The notes: a model not told the origin generated them from the sequence alone. Positions 1 through 6,802 are shown, counted from the first letter of the stretch. The stretch: DNA of 11,181 nucleotides from Deltaproteobacteria bacterium (GCA_003506795.1 DNYO01000287.1:6962-18142), one strand, 5' to 3'. Program-made: numbers and translations.

Positions 1-1142
1 GATATGAAAAAACCGAAGGAAAGGGCTATCCATATGAGGAATATTACGACGGCAAGCAGCCCCGGAGCGGCAAGACTGAAGGCAAATACAAAGGAACACA
101 GAGCCGCCGAGAGCATGGCGAATGCACACAGGAGGTTCGGGCGTACTTTGTCGGATATTCGGCCGGCGAATGGCCCGGCGGCCATATAAATGACCGAATA
201 GATCATGATGACAAGACCAACTGTCACCGTTGGAAGACCTTTACCCTTCTCCAGATAGAAGGGAAGGAGAAAGGAATTGCCCGCCAGAAGCATATACGCG
301 AAAAGTGTGGAGGCCACGGCCGCACTGAAATGAAAGCTCTTAAACAGTCTGAGGTCGAGCAGAGGCTCTTTGCATTTTATCTCTCGCAGGAAGAAGGCCC
401 CAAGGAAGATGACGGAAAGAGCGAAACAACCCGCTATCCTGGGTGAGGTCCAGCCGAATTCCCGGCCTGTGTTGAGGCCGTATATGAGGAGGGCCAGGCC
501 GATAAAACTCAAAGCTGCCCCGAGTATGTCGAAACCGGCCTTTTTGAGATTCTCCGAATTCGTTTCCCTTCCGTCGGGAATGTATCTGTTCACGGCATAC
601 ATCGCAAATATGCCGAAGGGCACATTGACGAGAAAGACCCAGCGCCAGGAAAGGAAACCGGTGATTATCCCGCCTACCGGCGCACCGATAGCAATGCCCA
701 GGGCGGCCCCTGTTGCGGCGATGCCGAACGCCCATCCGGTTATCTCATGGGGAAGGAATTTGGGTATGATGGCGAACGCAATGGCAACAAGCATGGCACA
801 ACCTGCTCCCTGGACAAACCGGGAAGCGATGAGCATCTCCATTGAAAGAGAGAGCCCGCACAAAAGCGACCCGATTGTGAAGAGGAGATAGCCAAGGAAA
901 AAGATCTTTCTCAGACCGAAGCGGTCCCCGAGTTTGCCGAAGAGAAGCAGCGTGCTTGTCGAGACCAGAAGGTAAACAAGGACAACCCAGGAAACCTCCG
1001 CGGTTGTGACATTGAAACGGCTGGCGATTGTGGGCAGTGAAATGTTGACGATGTAGCTGTCCAGCTTGGACATAAAGGCCCCGAAAGCCACCGTTATAAC
1101 GATCCAGCGGAACGCGGCAGTTCGATCTGGTTGGGAAGACAT
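1..1142 (-). CDS. MFS transporter, DHA2 (EmrB/QacA-like) family, partial (C-terminus beyond left edge)
   Basis: This frame is open from an ATG at 1142 to the window edge (380 codons) and reads as a polytopic inner-membrane protein. It is probably a proton-driven drug or small-molecule exporter. Residues about 26-39 contain the DHA2 helix-1 signature (L-D-S-Y-I-V-N-I-S-L-P), with D28 as the usual membrane acidic residue. The helix 2-3 loop has motif A (G69-K-L-G-D-R-F-G-L-R-K79). Residues 140-175 have an antiporter motif C (GxxxGxxxGAPVGG) followed by W-R-W-V-F-L-V-N-V-P, typical of 14-helix DHA2 members. About 90-120 residues of a usual 470-500 are missing. The ribosome-binding site is weak. 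The start faces the TPR gene across a 120-nt divergent spacer. The substrate cannot be told from sequence, and no regulator or membrane-fusion partner is in view. Confidence 0.9.
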   Translation of the reverse strand, partial: MSSQPDRTAAFRWIVITVAFGAFMSKLDSYIVNISLPTIASRFNVTTAEVSWVVLVYLLVSTSTLLLFGKLGDRFGLRKIFFLGYLLFTIGSLLCGLSLSMEMLIASRFVQGAGCAMLVAIAFAIIPKFLPHEITGWAFGIAATGAALGIAIGAPVGGIITGFLSWRWVFLVNVPFGIFAMYAVNRYIPDGRETNSENLKKAGFDILGAALSFIGLALLIYGLNTGREFGWTSPRIAGCFALSVIFLGAFFLREIKCKEPLLDLRLFKSFHFSAAVASTLFAYMLLAGNSFLLPFYLEKGKGLPTVTVGLVIMIYSVIYMAAGPFAGRISDKVRPNLLCAFAMLSAALCSFVFAFSLAAPGLLAVVIFLIWIALSFGFFI

Positions 1143-1262
1143 ACGAAGCCATTCTAAATGAAACGGCGCCATTTTATCAATACATTTATTCGAGGCGGCC
1201 CGTACGGGTGGCGTCACGTTGTGAAGCGTGGTAATATGTCTCGAATGAAGGGTAAGAAGACC

Positions 1263-2525
1263 ATGACGCATGCCAGTCAGGCCGACGAGCTGAGAGAAAA
1301 ATACTATCACAGCATGGGAGCCGCTCTCACGGAGGAAGGCAACCTGGAAGAGGCTGTTGTGTTTTTCCAAAAGGCCATCGATATTCACGATACGCCTTAC
1401 GCGTGGTACGGGCTTGCTCAGGCTCTCAGCGATGCGGGCGATGTGGCGGGTGCCGTGGGAGCTATGACACGGGCCATCAAGCTCGCTCCGGGCGTTCCGG
1501 AATACTACCATGAGCGCGGGATCCTGCTTGGTAGTCTGGGAAGGCCTGACCTTGCGGACGATGACATCAGGATGGCGGTCTCCATTGACAGTAATTACGA
1601 ACGCATCGACACGATCAAACAGGCGGTGCGCATTATCAGCGAAGCGTTCGGCGGCCCCGTCCTTCCGGGAGACGTCAAAGGGACAGAGGTCCGGTCCAAA
1701 GAACTGGGGCGGCTACTGGACGAAATAGAAGCCAGGGGGCGGCAAATGGACGCTGTCTTTCATAAACCCTCCTGTCCGGTTGTCCAATGCCCGGCCTATT
1801 GCTGCCACTTCACGGGGAAGCTCTTCTTGCATGGGGTCACGGTGGGTCCCTGGAAGCTCCAGAGTCTGCGCAAATCTTTGAACGAAGAAGGAGTGCCCGA
1901 AGAGGACCTCCTCGAGACCTTTCCCCTGGCTCAGGCGCAACATGGTGAAAGGCTTTTCTCACCACAGGATATCATGCGGCGCGGGGGCGTCGCATCGGTT
2001 ACGTTTCCCCGGCAAAAAGATTCCCGTCTTGGGGGAGAGCTTGCCCGGGACGTACCGAAGGGACAGGATTACCGCACATTGATGTGGATCTCCGAGAATG
2101 CGAAACCCTGTATCTTTCTTGCTGATGGAAGGTGTTCTATTTACGATGTGGGAGGCGACCCCAGCCTGGATTCCTGCGCTTCGTTTCTCTGTATGACGGG
2201 CTTTGTCTTTGTAACGCTGAAATACCTCGGCCTTCTCAATGACGGGGCCATGAGTTCGAAGACGATGGCCGAGCTCAATGGCATCGCCATTGACGCACTC
2301 ATCATTCTGGCCAGCGATGTTTATGGAAGCGAAGAGACCGTGGCATCGAATAAGGAGATCACACAGGAGTTGAAGACGGCCATCGAGCTGGACCGGTCGA
2401 ACCACGAGGCCCTGTGTGGCGCCGTTATCGAACGGTACGATATTTTGAGGGCGCGGCATGATAGCCTGGCAGACCGGTTGATCGGCGCGGCAGGACGGAA
2501 GATAGCGCGCCTCTTCAAAGGGTAG
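1263..2525 (+). CDS. TPR protein fused to a YkgJ-like cysteine-cluster domain
   Basis: A 420-residue soluble protein with no signal peptide. Three TPR-like helix pairs occupy about residues 13-43, 46-76 and 78-110, suggesting a protein-protein interaction module. The C-terminal part has eight cysteines arranged as in the YkgJ/UPF0153 family: C171-x4-C176-x3-C180-C181, then C283-x7-C291-x13-C305-x4-C310, with P-C-I-F-L...G-R-C-S-I-Y around C283-C291. That family is thought to bind zinc or iron, and its biochemical role is not settled. The first pair is spaced C-x4-C rather than the usual C-x2-C. An upstream in-frame ATG at 1158 would add 35 unconserved-looking residues. I chose 1263 because GAAGGG lies 10 nt upstream; 1236 and 1245 are alternatives. 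It converges on the Fe-S scaffold gene, the one convergent junction here without heptamer repeats. Confidence 0.8.
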   Translation: MTHASQADELREKYYHSMGAALTEEGNLEEAVVFFQKAIDIHDTPYAWYGLAQALSDAGDVAGAVGAMTRAIKLAPGVPEYYHERGILLGSLGRPDLADDDIRMAVSIDSNYERIDTIKQAVRIISEAFGGPVLPGDVKGTEVRSKELGRLLDEIEARGRQMDAVFHKPSCPVVQCPAYCCHFTGKLFLHGVTVGPWKLQSLRKSLNEEGVPEEDLLETFPLAQAQHGERLFSPQDIMRRGGVASVTFPRQKDSRLGGELARDVPKGQDYRTLMWISENAKPCIFLADGRCSIYDVGGDPSLDSCASFLCMTGFVFVTLKYLGLLNDGAMSSKTMAELNGIAIDALIILASDVYGSEETVASNKEITQELKTAIELDRSNHEALCGAVIERYDILRARHDSLADRLIGAAGRKIARLFKG

Positions 2526-2627
2526 ACGCCCCATTAAGCTTCATATGCCTGAAATGCAGCTTGACCGGTAAAGAATAAGTCGTCTCAATTTATAGCCTTC
2601 AAGGCGCTCAAACTTTTCGGGTTCTTC

Positions 2628-3008
2628 TTATCTTTTTACGTATGCGTAGACATGATTTATGATCGCTTCCTGGAGGCCGGAAGCGCCGAGGTTCGAACAG
2701 TGAAGCTTATGTTCGGGCAATCCTCCCAGGGCTTTTACGATGTCTTCATTTTCGATCATCATGGCCTCGTCGAGATCTTTTCCCATCGCAAGCTCGGTCA
2801 TGATGCTGGCGCAGGCTATAGAAGCCGGACAACCTTTTATCTGATACTTGATATCGGTTATGATGTTGTTTTCCACCCTGATAAATACCTTGAGGAAATC
2901 CCCGCAAGACGGGTCTCCGATCTCTCCTGTGCCGTCAGGGTTTGCCATGGTGCCCCAATTGCGTGGTTTCTCAAAATGATCTATAACCGTTTCTGTATAT
3001 TCACTCAT
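2628..3008 (-). CDS. NifU/IscU-type iron-sulfur cluster assembly scaffold protein
   Basis: A 126-residue single-domain protein of the IscU/NifU N-terminal family, on which Fe-S clusters are built before transfer to apoproteins in the cytoplasm. The three ligand cysteines are present in family context: C35 in G-D-P-S-C-G-D-F, C60 in K-G-C-P-A-S, and C104 in H-C-S-N-L. The conserved D37 follows C35. The usual IscU chaperone-binding LPPVK is replaced by L-P-E-H-K (97-101), as is common in the shorter scaffolds of anaerobes. The N-terminus Y-T-E-T-V-I-D-H-F-E-K-P-R-N is typical. GGGAGG lies about 12 nt upstream of the ATG. No cysteine desulfurase, IscA or HscA/B gene is nearby, so its partners must be encoded elsewhere. 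It is divergent from hisS. Whether to call it IscU, NifU or SufU is uncertain. Confidence 0.92.
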   Translation of the reverse strand: MSEYTETVIDHFEKPRNWGTMANPDGTGEIGDPSCGDFLKVFIRVENNIITDIKYQIKGCPASIACASIMTELAMGKDLDEAMMIENEDIVKALGGLPEHKLHCSNLGASGLQEAIINHVYAYVKR

Positions 3009-3214
3009 AGTGAAATCCCGCCTCCCTAGACTGAAAATCAGTTATCACTATACCACAAACAGGGAGCCGGTGCCCACAATGCTCTGCGGAGTTCCCCCGG
3101 TAGAACGGGCGGCGGGCATGCCACAGACCCAAAGGCAAAAATCACTTCCAATTGCGGTTTGTTTTATGATACCTAAATGATTGGCTGATCGAACGCAATG
3201 ATGTTGGAGCATGA
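3009..3214. promoter_or_regulatory. Divergent intergenic region between Fe-S scaffold gene and hisS, with a GC-rich foldable segment
   Basis: Both flanking genes start here, so promoters for each must lie in or near these 206 nt. The hisS side is AT-rich, with a TATGAT hexamer as a possible -10, but no convincing -35 at proper spacing. On the minus strand a TATAGT hexamer about 40 nt before the scaffold gene is a possible -10. The segment at about 3064-3124 is GC-rich and can form nested stems (GTTC/GAAC around CCCCGGTA, and TGCCC/GGGCA outside it). No known riboswitch, T-box or Fe-S regulator site was recognised. Confidence 0.35.
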
Positions 3215-4513
3215 ATGGAAAAGATAAGGACACTCAGGGGCTTTCGTGACATTTTCGGCGAAGAACTGGAAAAGTTCAAACGCATCGAAAGGATTTTCCG
3301 AAAATATAGCGACCTTCTTGGTTTTCGTGAAGTTGAATTGCCGGTTCTGGAAAAAACGGAGCTTTTCGTTCGCAGTATCGGAGACACCACGGACATAGTG
3401 GAAAAGGAGATGTTCACCTTTACCGACGTGGGGGGCGATTCGCTGACGATGAGGCCGGAAGCCACGGCGGGCATGGTTCGTTCCTACCTGCAGGAAGGTC
3501 TTTACGCAACGGAAAGGATGACCAAGGTTTGTTCCGTCGGCCCCATGTTTCGCCACGAGCGGCCCCAGAAGGGGCGGTACCGGGAATTTCACCAGATTGA
3601 CGTGGAGGTATTCGGGGTAAAAGAGGCCATCGTCGATGCCGAGTTGATCTTTATGATCCGCATGCTCCTTGACGAGCTTGCCGTCAAGCGTTACCGGATA
3701 GAGGTCAACAGCGTTGGATGCAAGACCTGCCGTGAATCCTTCCGCAAGGTCCTCATTGATTTTTTTGAAACGAGGAAGAGCGAACTTTGCGAGGATTGCT
3801 TAAGAAGGCTCGAAAGAAATCCCCTGAGAATCTTTGATTGCAAGAACGAGCAGTGCATCAGGGTTACGGGTGATTCGCCCCTTTTGTTCGATTCGCTGTG
3901 CGATGAATGCAAGGATCATTTTACGCTCTTCCAGGGGTATGTGAAAGAATTCGGCATCGAGGTCGACATCAACAAACGTCTTGTAAGGGGACTTGATTAT
4001 TATACCAAGACCGTATTCGAGGTCACCTCGGAGGACCTTGGGGCCCAGAAGGCCTTCATAGCCGGCGGCAGATATGACAACCTTGTCGAAGAAATGGGAG
4101 GACCGGCCACCGCCGGAATCGGCTTCGCCATTGGTGTGGAACGCCTGGCCATGCTCGTGCCGGCCTCGAAAGAAAAAGAAGACAGAGGATGCTTTTTTGC
4201 CTGTGTCGGCGACCGTGCACGGGACCACCTGATCCCGTTCCTGAAAACTTTCACCACCGAAGGGATCACCCTGAGGTACGCATACGAGGCAAAATCGCTC
4301 AAAGCGCAGATGCGCTACGCCGATAATCTGAAGTGCGACTTCGTCCTTATCCTCGGTGACGACGAGATCGAAAAAGGCATCATCACACTCCGGAACATGT
4401 CGGCCAAGACCCAGCAAGAACTCCCCCTTGACCCCCAAAAAGTCATAATGGAAATAAGAAGACAGGTAATGGGTAATGGGTCATGGGTAACAGGAAACGC
4501 GTCTTTCCCATAA
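3215..4513 (+). CDS. hisS: Histidyl-tRNA synthetase
   Basis: A class II aminoacyl-tRNA synthetase that charges tRNA-His with histidine in the cytoplasm. Class II motif 2 is at residues about 109-133 (G-P-M-F-R-H-E-R-P-Q-K-G-R...F-H-Q-I-D-V-E). Histidine-specific motifs follow: L-V-R-G-L-D-Y-Y-T at 256-264 and A-G-G-R-Y-D-N-L at 283-290. Motif 3 is G-I-G-F-A-I-G-V-E-R-L at 301-311. An anticodon-binding domain occupies the last 110 residues. The insertion domain carries eight cysteines, in pairs (169/172, 192/195, 209/214, 229/232), a pattern seen in many HisRS of anaerobes and possibly metal-binding. GGAG sits 5 nt before the ATG. Length 432 is slightly long because the last 15 or so codons run through an intergenic repeat (4458-4498), giving a low-complexity tail V-M-G-N-G-S-W-V-T-G-N. 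The tail is unlikely to be functional. Confidence 0.97.
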   Translation: MEKIRTLRGFRDIFGEELEKFKRIERIFRKYSDLLGFREVELPVLEKTELFVRSIGDTTDIVEKEMFTFTDVGGDSLTMRPEATAGMVRSYLQEGLYATERMTKVCSVGPMFRHERPQKGRYREFHQIDVEVFGVKEAIVDAELIFMIRMLLDELAVKRYRIEVNSVGCKTCRESFRKVLIDFFETRKSELCEDCLRRLERNPLRIFDCKNEQCIRVTGDSPLLFDSLCDECKDHFTLFQGYVKEFGIEVDINKRLVRGLDYYTKTVFEVTSEDLGAQKAFIAGGRYDNLVEEMGGPATAGIGFAIGVERLAMLVPASKEKEDRGCFFACVGDRARDHLIPFLKTFTTEGITLRYAYEAKSLKAQMRYADNLKCDFVLILGDDEIEKGIITLRNMSAKTQQELPLDPQKVIMEIRRQVMGNGSWVTGNASFP

Positions 4514-4545
4514 CCCATTACCTATGACCCATCACCTGTCTTCTT
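4456..4545. repeat. Inverted pair of 41-nt heptamer-repeat modules forming a 45-bp-arm hairpin
   Basis: Copy A (4458-4498, +) and copy B (4503-4543, -) each consist of GAAGAC followed by five heptamers: AGGTRAT first, then GGGTNAT-like units, and an RGGAAAN unit last. Folded about 4500/4501, positions 4456-4500 pair with 4501-4545 without any gap, with 36 of 45 Watson-Crick pairs. Mismatches fall mostly at the variable heptamer positions. The left arm encodes the end of hisS and the right arm the end of the convergent Gate protein gene, whose stop codons are 8 nt apart. It may act as a bidirectional terminator, although there is no long T tract. Confidence 0.85.
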
Positions 4546-4947
4546 TACCTTCCATACCAGCCATGTCAGGATTATTGCCAGGGCAAAACGGAAGCCTATC
4601 AGGACAAAAATGTTGGCGCCGATTATAACGAAGATCAGTGTATCTTCGATGATGGCGTGGCAGACGGAAAGGAAGAGGAGTATGAGAAAAGCCTCTTTTC
4701 TTGATATGTTTGAGGTCCTGATGGAATGGATGATGATGCCGGCGCCGTATGTGAGGCCGATTATGATGCCGGTTATGAGGGGGACGAGGCCGTTATGGGA
4801 GATGCCGATAAAGGAGAACTGCCTTTTTTCGATATCTTTCTGCCGGTGCTTCAGGTATTCGTAGGATATGGTCAAAGGCAGTATTATGACGAAAAGCTTG
4901 AGGGTCAGAACCAGGGAATCTTTTAAGGCTACGAAAAGAATGTCCAT
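4522..4947 (-). CDS. Gate-domain (nucleoside-recognition-like) membrane protein, second half-protein
   Basis: A 141-residue hydrophobic protein with about four transmembrane segments (about 10-28, 54-75, 84-100 and 107-132). G-L-V-P-L-I-T-G-I-I-I-G-L-T-Y-G-A-G and C-H-A-I-I-E-D-T-L-I-F match the glycine-rich helix and the H-x3-E-D signature of Gate/nucleoside-recognition domains, as found in SpmA, SpmB and FeoB-associated families. The start codon lies inside the upstream Gate gene (19-nt overlap, different frame), implying translational coupling and probably a heteromeric partner. No separate ribosome-binding site is obvious. The last codons (K-K-T-G-D-G-S) are read from repeat copy B, with the stop also inside the repeat. 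The transported or sensed molecule is unknown. Confidence 0.75.
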   Translation of the reverse strand: MDILFVALKDSLVLTLKLFVIILPLTISYEYLKHRQKDIEKRQFSFIGISHNGLVPLITGIIIGLTYGAGIIIHSIRTSNISRKEAFLILLFLSVCHAIIEDTLIFVIIGANIFVLIGFRFALAIILTWLVWKVKKTGDGS

Positions 4948-5363
4948 ACGATATTGACGAATACCCCCGATATAAGGCTGAGGCCGATACGGGCGCCAAG
5001 GAGGACCGCCCAGCTGACACCTGTTTTTTGGGTGACCGACGTTTCAATGGGAAGCGAGTGGGATATGCCGAGTATAAGAGCCATGATGGTGATCTGCCTG
5101 CCGGATAAGTTAAGCGGCGTCAGAACGGCGATGGCAGCATAGAGATTGATGAAATATCCGGCGATGAGGCCCAGTGCGGCCTCTCCCGGCAGACCGAAGA
5201 GTTTCATGAAGGGCCGAAAAAGACGGCTTATGATTTCGATAAGGCCAAAATGCTTCATGAGCTCAATGCCGATATAGCAGGGAACGATGACCTTTACCAT
5301 GTCATAGACGATGGAAAGACCTTTCGCAATGCCCGTTTTCAACGGCTTGATCGTTGAGTGCAC
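4929..5363 (-). CDS. Gate-domain (nucleoside-recognition-like) membrane protein, first half-protein
   Basis: A 144-residue membrane protein with about four hydrophobic segments. It opens with an amphipathic stretch (K-P-L-K-T-G-I-A-K-G). The Gate-type G-L-P-G-E-A-A-L-G-L-I-A-G-Y and H-S-L-P-I-E-T-S-V-T-Q-K-T-G correspond to the glycine helix and H-x3-E signature in the downstream gene, so the two are diverged halves of a two-Gate architecture. Related bacterial proteins often carry two such domains in one chain of about 300 residues. The start is a GTG at 5363 with GGAG 5 nt upstream. A perfect TTGACA occurs upstream on this strand (about 5434), but no good -10 follows at normal spacing. Function beyond membrane transport or sensing is not inferable. 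Confidence 0.75.
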   Translation of the reverse strand: MHSTIKPLKTGIAKGLSIVYDMVKVIVPCYIGIELMKHFGLIEIISRLFRPFMKLFGLPGEAALGLIAGYFINLYAAIAVLTPLNLSGRQITIMALILGISHSLPIETSVTQKTGVSWAVLLGARIGLSLISGVFVNIVWTFFS

Positions 5364-5499
5364 CTTGTCTCCGTTTATACGACATACCAGCAGCCTATCA
5401 AAGAATCAACAGATTTCTGGTACGATACTGTCAAAACCTAAGTCATGCGAGCTTTTGCGACGATAAATAAAAATTTTTCTAGCCATTTGTTTTTTTATC

Positions 5500-5508
5500 T
5501 AATACAAT
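5500..5508 (+). promoter_or_regulatory. Candidate -10 element for the PfkB-family kinase gene
   Basis: TAATACAAT contains TACAAT (5 of 6 matches to TATAAT) in a very AT-rich stretch 15 nt before the ATG at 5523. The -35 region at 17-nt spacing is poor. Initiation near 5515 would leave a leader of under 10 nt, which fits the absence of a Shine-Dalgarno sequence before this gene. Confidence 0.3.
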
Positions 5509-5522
5509 AACCTCAATAATCA

Positions 5523-6446
5523 ATGTTATACACTGTCACCTTAGATCCCCTGCTCGAAAGGGCCGTTGGGGTGGAAGAGCTCGTCTACGACGACGTCAAC
5601 TGCATTATCGAGGAGCATAAGAAACCCGGTGGTAAAGGAATCGATGTGTCCCGGGTCATAAGAGAACTGGGCGGTGAGAGTACTGCGCTGGGGTTCGCAG
5701 GCGGCTACGGCGGCCTCGAGTTGACCGACATGCTGATCGGCGAGGGGATTGTAAGCGATTTTGCCCGCATCAACAGTGAGTCGCGTTCCAGCATAACCAT
5801 CTATCAGCGAAAAAAGAAGATCCGGACCTTGTTATGCACCCCAAGCCCGGCAATAAGCCAGGCCGAGGTGGATTCCTTCTTCGAGAAAGCCAACGAAATC
5901 CCGCCGGGCAGCGATGTTGTGATAAGCGGAAATGTTCCCGCCGGGTTGGACGAGGGTATTTTTGCGCGACTCATTAAGGTCCTTAAAAAGAGAAATATAA
6001 AGGCCTTTCTTGACTCGGACCAGGAAGCTTTCAAATTAGGCGTCGATGCGGCGCCGTTCCTGATCAAACCGAACATTTTCGAATTCAACAGATTAACGGG
6101 AGGCAGCGTCAGCGAGGTAAAAGAAATCGCGGAAGCTGTTAAGCATTACCGGGATAGTGTCGAATATATTATAGTGTCGATAGGGGGACGCGGCGCCCTG
6201 GGATTTTCGAAGGAGGGCGATTACCACGCGAGACCGCCGAGAGTAAAGGTACGAAACTCACTCGGTGCAGGCGATTCACTCCTGGGAGGAGTCGTCTCCG
6301 TTATGAGTAAATCAGGTTCTTTTGAAGAGGCCCTGAGAGTTGGGGTGGCCTGCGGCACTGCGGCAACGCTTGGAATTTCCGGGAGTTTGTGTAAAAAAAC
6401 GGATGTGGATTCAATCAAAAAAGAAGTAATCATTGAAAAATTTTAA
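5523..6446 (+). CDS. PfkB-family sugar kinase, 1-phosphofructokinase (FruK/LacC/PfkB) subfamily
   Basis: A 307-residue cytoplasmic ribokinase-fold enzyme expected to phosphorylate a phosphosugar with ATP. Key signatures are K-P-G-G-K-G-I-D-V-S-R-V (34-45, PfkB signature 1 of hexose-phosphate kinases), S-G-N-V-P-A-G (135-141), I-K-P-N-x3-F (181-188) and N-S-L-G-A-G-D-S-L-L-G-G (245-256) with D251 as catalytic base. Length matches the family. One oddity is the N-terminal substrate motif: FruK/LacC/PfkB members usually read N-P-A-(I/L)-D, while this has D-P-L-L-E (8-12), so substrate identity among fructose-1-P, fructose-6-P and tagatose-6-P is uncertain. No PTS or aldolase gene is adjacent. No Shine-Dalgarno is visible before the ATG. 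It appears to be monocistronic, followed at once by the promoter of the lipoprotein gene. Confidence 0.85.
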   Translation: MLYTVTLDPLLERAVGVEELVYDDVNCIIEEHKKPGGKGIDVSRVIRELGGESTALGFAGGYGGLELTDMLIGEGIVSDFARINSESRSSITIYQRKKKIRTLLCTPSPAISQAEVDSFFEKANEIPPGSDVVISGNVPAGLDEGIFARLIKVLKKRNIKAFLDSDQEAFKLGVDAAPFLIKPNIFEFNRLTGGSVSEVKEIAEAVKHYRDSVEYIIVSIGGRGALGFSKEGDYHARPPRVKVRNSLGAGDSLLGGVVSVMSKSGSFEEALRVGVACGTAATLGISGSLCKKTDVDSIKKEVIIEKF

Positions 6447-6475
6447 TTTACATATTACGATTGTTAGTATATATG
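6447..6475 (+). promoter_or_regulatory. Sigma70-type promoter for the lipoprotein/pal unit
   Basis: TTTACA (6447-6452, 5 of 6 to TTGACA), a 17-nt spacer, then TATATG (6470-6475, 4 of 6 to TATAAT), beginning immediately after the stop codon of the kinase gene. Predicted initiation near 6482 leaves a leader of about 38 nt to the lipoprotein ATG. Confidence 0.55.
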
Positions 6476-6503
6476 TATTCAATATAGGCAAAGATTAATA
6501 AGA

Positions 6504-6513
6504 AAGGAGGTGA
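6504..6513 (+). promoter_or_regulatory. Near-perfect Shine-Dalgarno of the small lipoprotein gene
   Basis: AAGGAGGTGA matches the full anti-SD complement and lies 6-9 nt before the ATG at 6520. It is the strongest ribosome-binding site in the window and suggests high translation of the small lipoprotein. Confidence 0.7.
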
Positions 6514-6519
6514 AAATAG

Positions 6520-6735
6520 ATGAAGAAGCTCGTCGCATTAATGATAGCTATCGCTTTTTTTGCAGGTTTTTCATTGATCGGATGTGGTCCGTCTGCGGAG
6601 CCTCCAAAACCGGCACCACCGAAGGAAGAGGCAAAACCGACGCCGCCTCCTGCAGAGGAGAAACCGGCACCCGCACCGGAGAAGCCCGCGGAAGCGAAAC
6701 CGGCAGCAGAAAAGCCAGCACCGGAGAAAAAGTAA
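6520..6735 (+). CDS. Small Pro/Ala/Lys/Glu-rich lipoprotein
   Basis: A 71-residue exported lipoprotein. A short basic start (M-K-K) and a hydrophobic stretch are followed by a lipobox L19-I-G-C22, with C22 as the lipidated cysteine. The mature part (about 49 residues) is almost entirely Pro, Ala, Lys and Glu in repeats such as K-P-A-P and E-K-P-A, with no folded domain, like the extended linkers of TonB or of envelope tethers. A glycine at +2 does not give the Asp retention signal, so outer-membrane sorting is plausible. It has its own promoter, a very strong Shine-Dalgarno and a terminator separating it from pal 68 nt downstream, so it may be transcribed in excess of pal. The function is unknown; a periplasm-spanning or spacer role is only a guess. 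Confidence 0.75.
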   Translation: MKKLVALMIAIAFFAGFSLIGCGPSAEPPKPAPPKEEAKPTPPPAEEKPAPAPEKPAEAKPAAEKPAPEKK

Positions 6736-6745
6736 TGTTGCATGC

Positions 6746-6786
6746 GAGGGTATATCCGGTGTCAAGGGTATACCCTCTAATTTTTG
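6746..6786 (+). terminator. Rho-independent terminator between the lipoprotein gene and pal
   Basis: A perfect 9-bp stem, GAGGGTATA (6746-6754) with TATACCCTC (6769-6777), has a 14-nt loop and is followed by TAATTTTTG. It lies 11 nt after the lipoprotein stop. Partial read-through could supply pal, for which no separate promoter is evident. Confidence 0.7.
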
Positions 6787-6802
6787 AAGGAAGGGGTGGA
6801 AC

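Noticed and set aside
340..1152. Minus-strand reading frames at 340-735 and 745-1152 and a plus-strand frame at 370-891
   Set aside because: They are out-of-frame shadows of the MFS gene, whose true frame is open without a stop from 1142 to the left edge and carries DHA2 motifs.
1158..1262. Upstream in-frame ATG extending the TPR protein by 35 residues
   Set aside because: The extension is basic, unlike a TPR start, and lies in the divergent promoter spacer; the ATG at 1263 has a better-placed GAAGGG.
1959..2534. 191-codon minus-strand frame antisense to the TPR/YkgJ gene
   Set aside because: No recognisable domain; it is an antisense shadow of a frame with clear TPR and cysteine motifs.
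2526..2627. Heptamer module or terminator at the TPR/Fe-S scaffold junction
   Set aside because: No RGGTNAT units occur; only a weak AAGCT/AGCTT stem without a T tract is visible.
3800..4438. 212-codon minus-strand frame antisense to hisS
   Set aside because: It lies wholly within the conserved hisS frame and has no family features.
6495..6743. Gly/Ala/Phe-rich minus-strand frame
   Set aside because: The low-complexity composition is just the complement of the Lys/Pro/Ala/Glu-rich lipoprotein codons.
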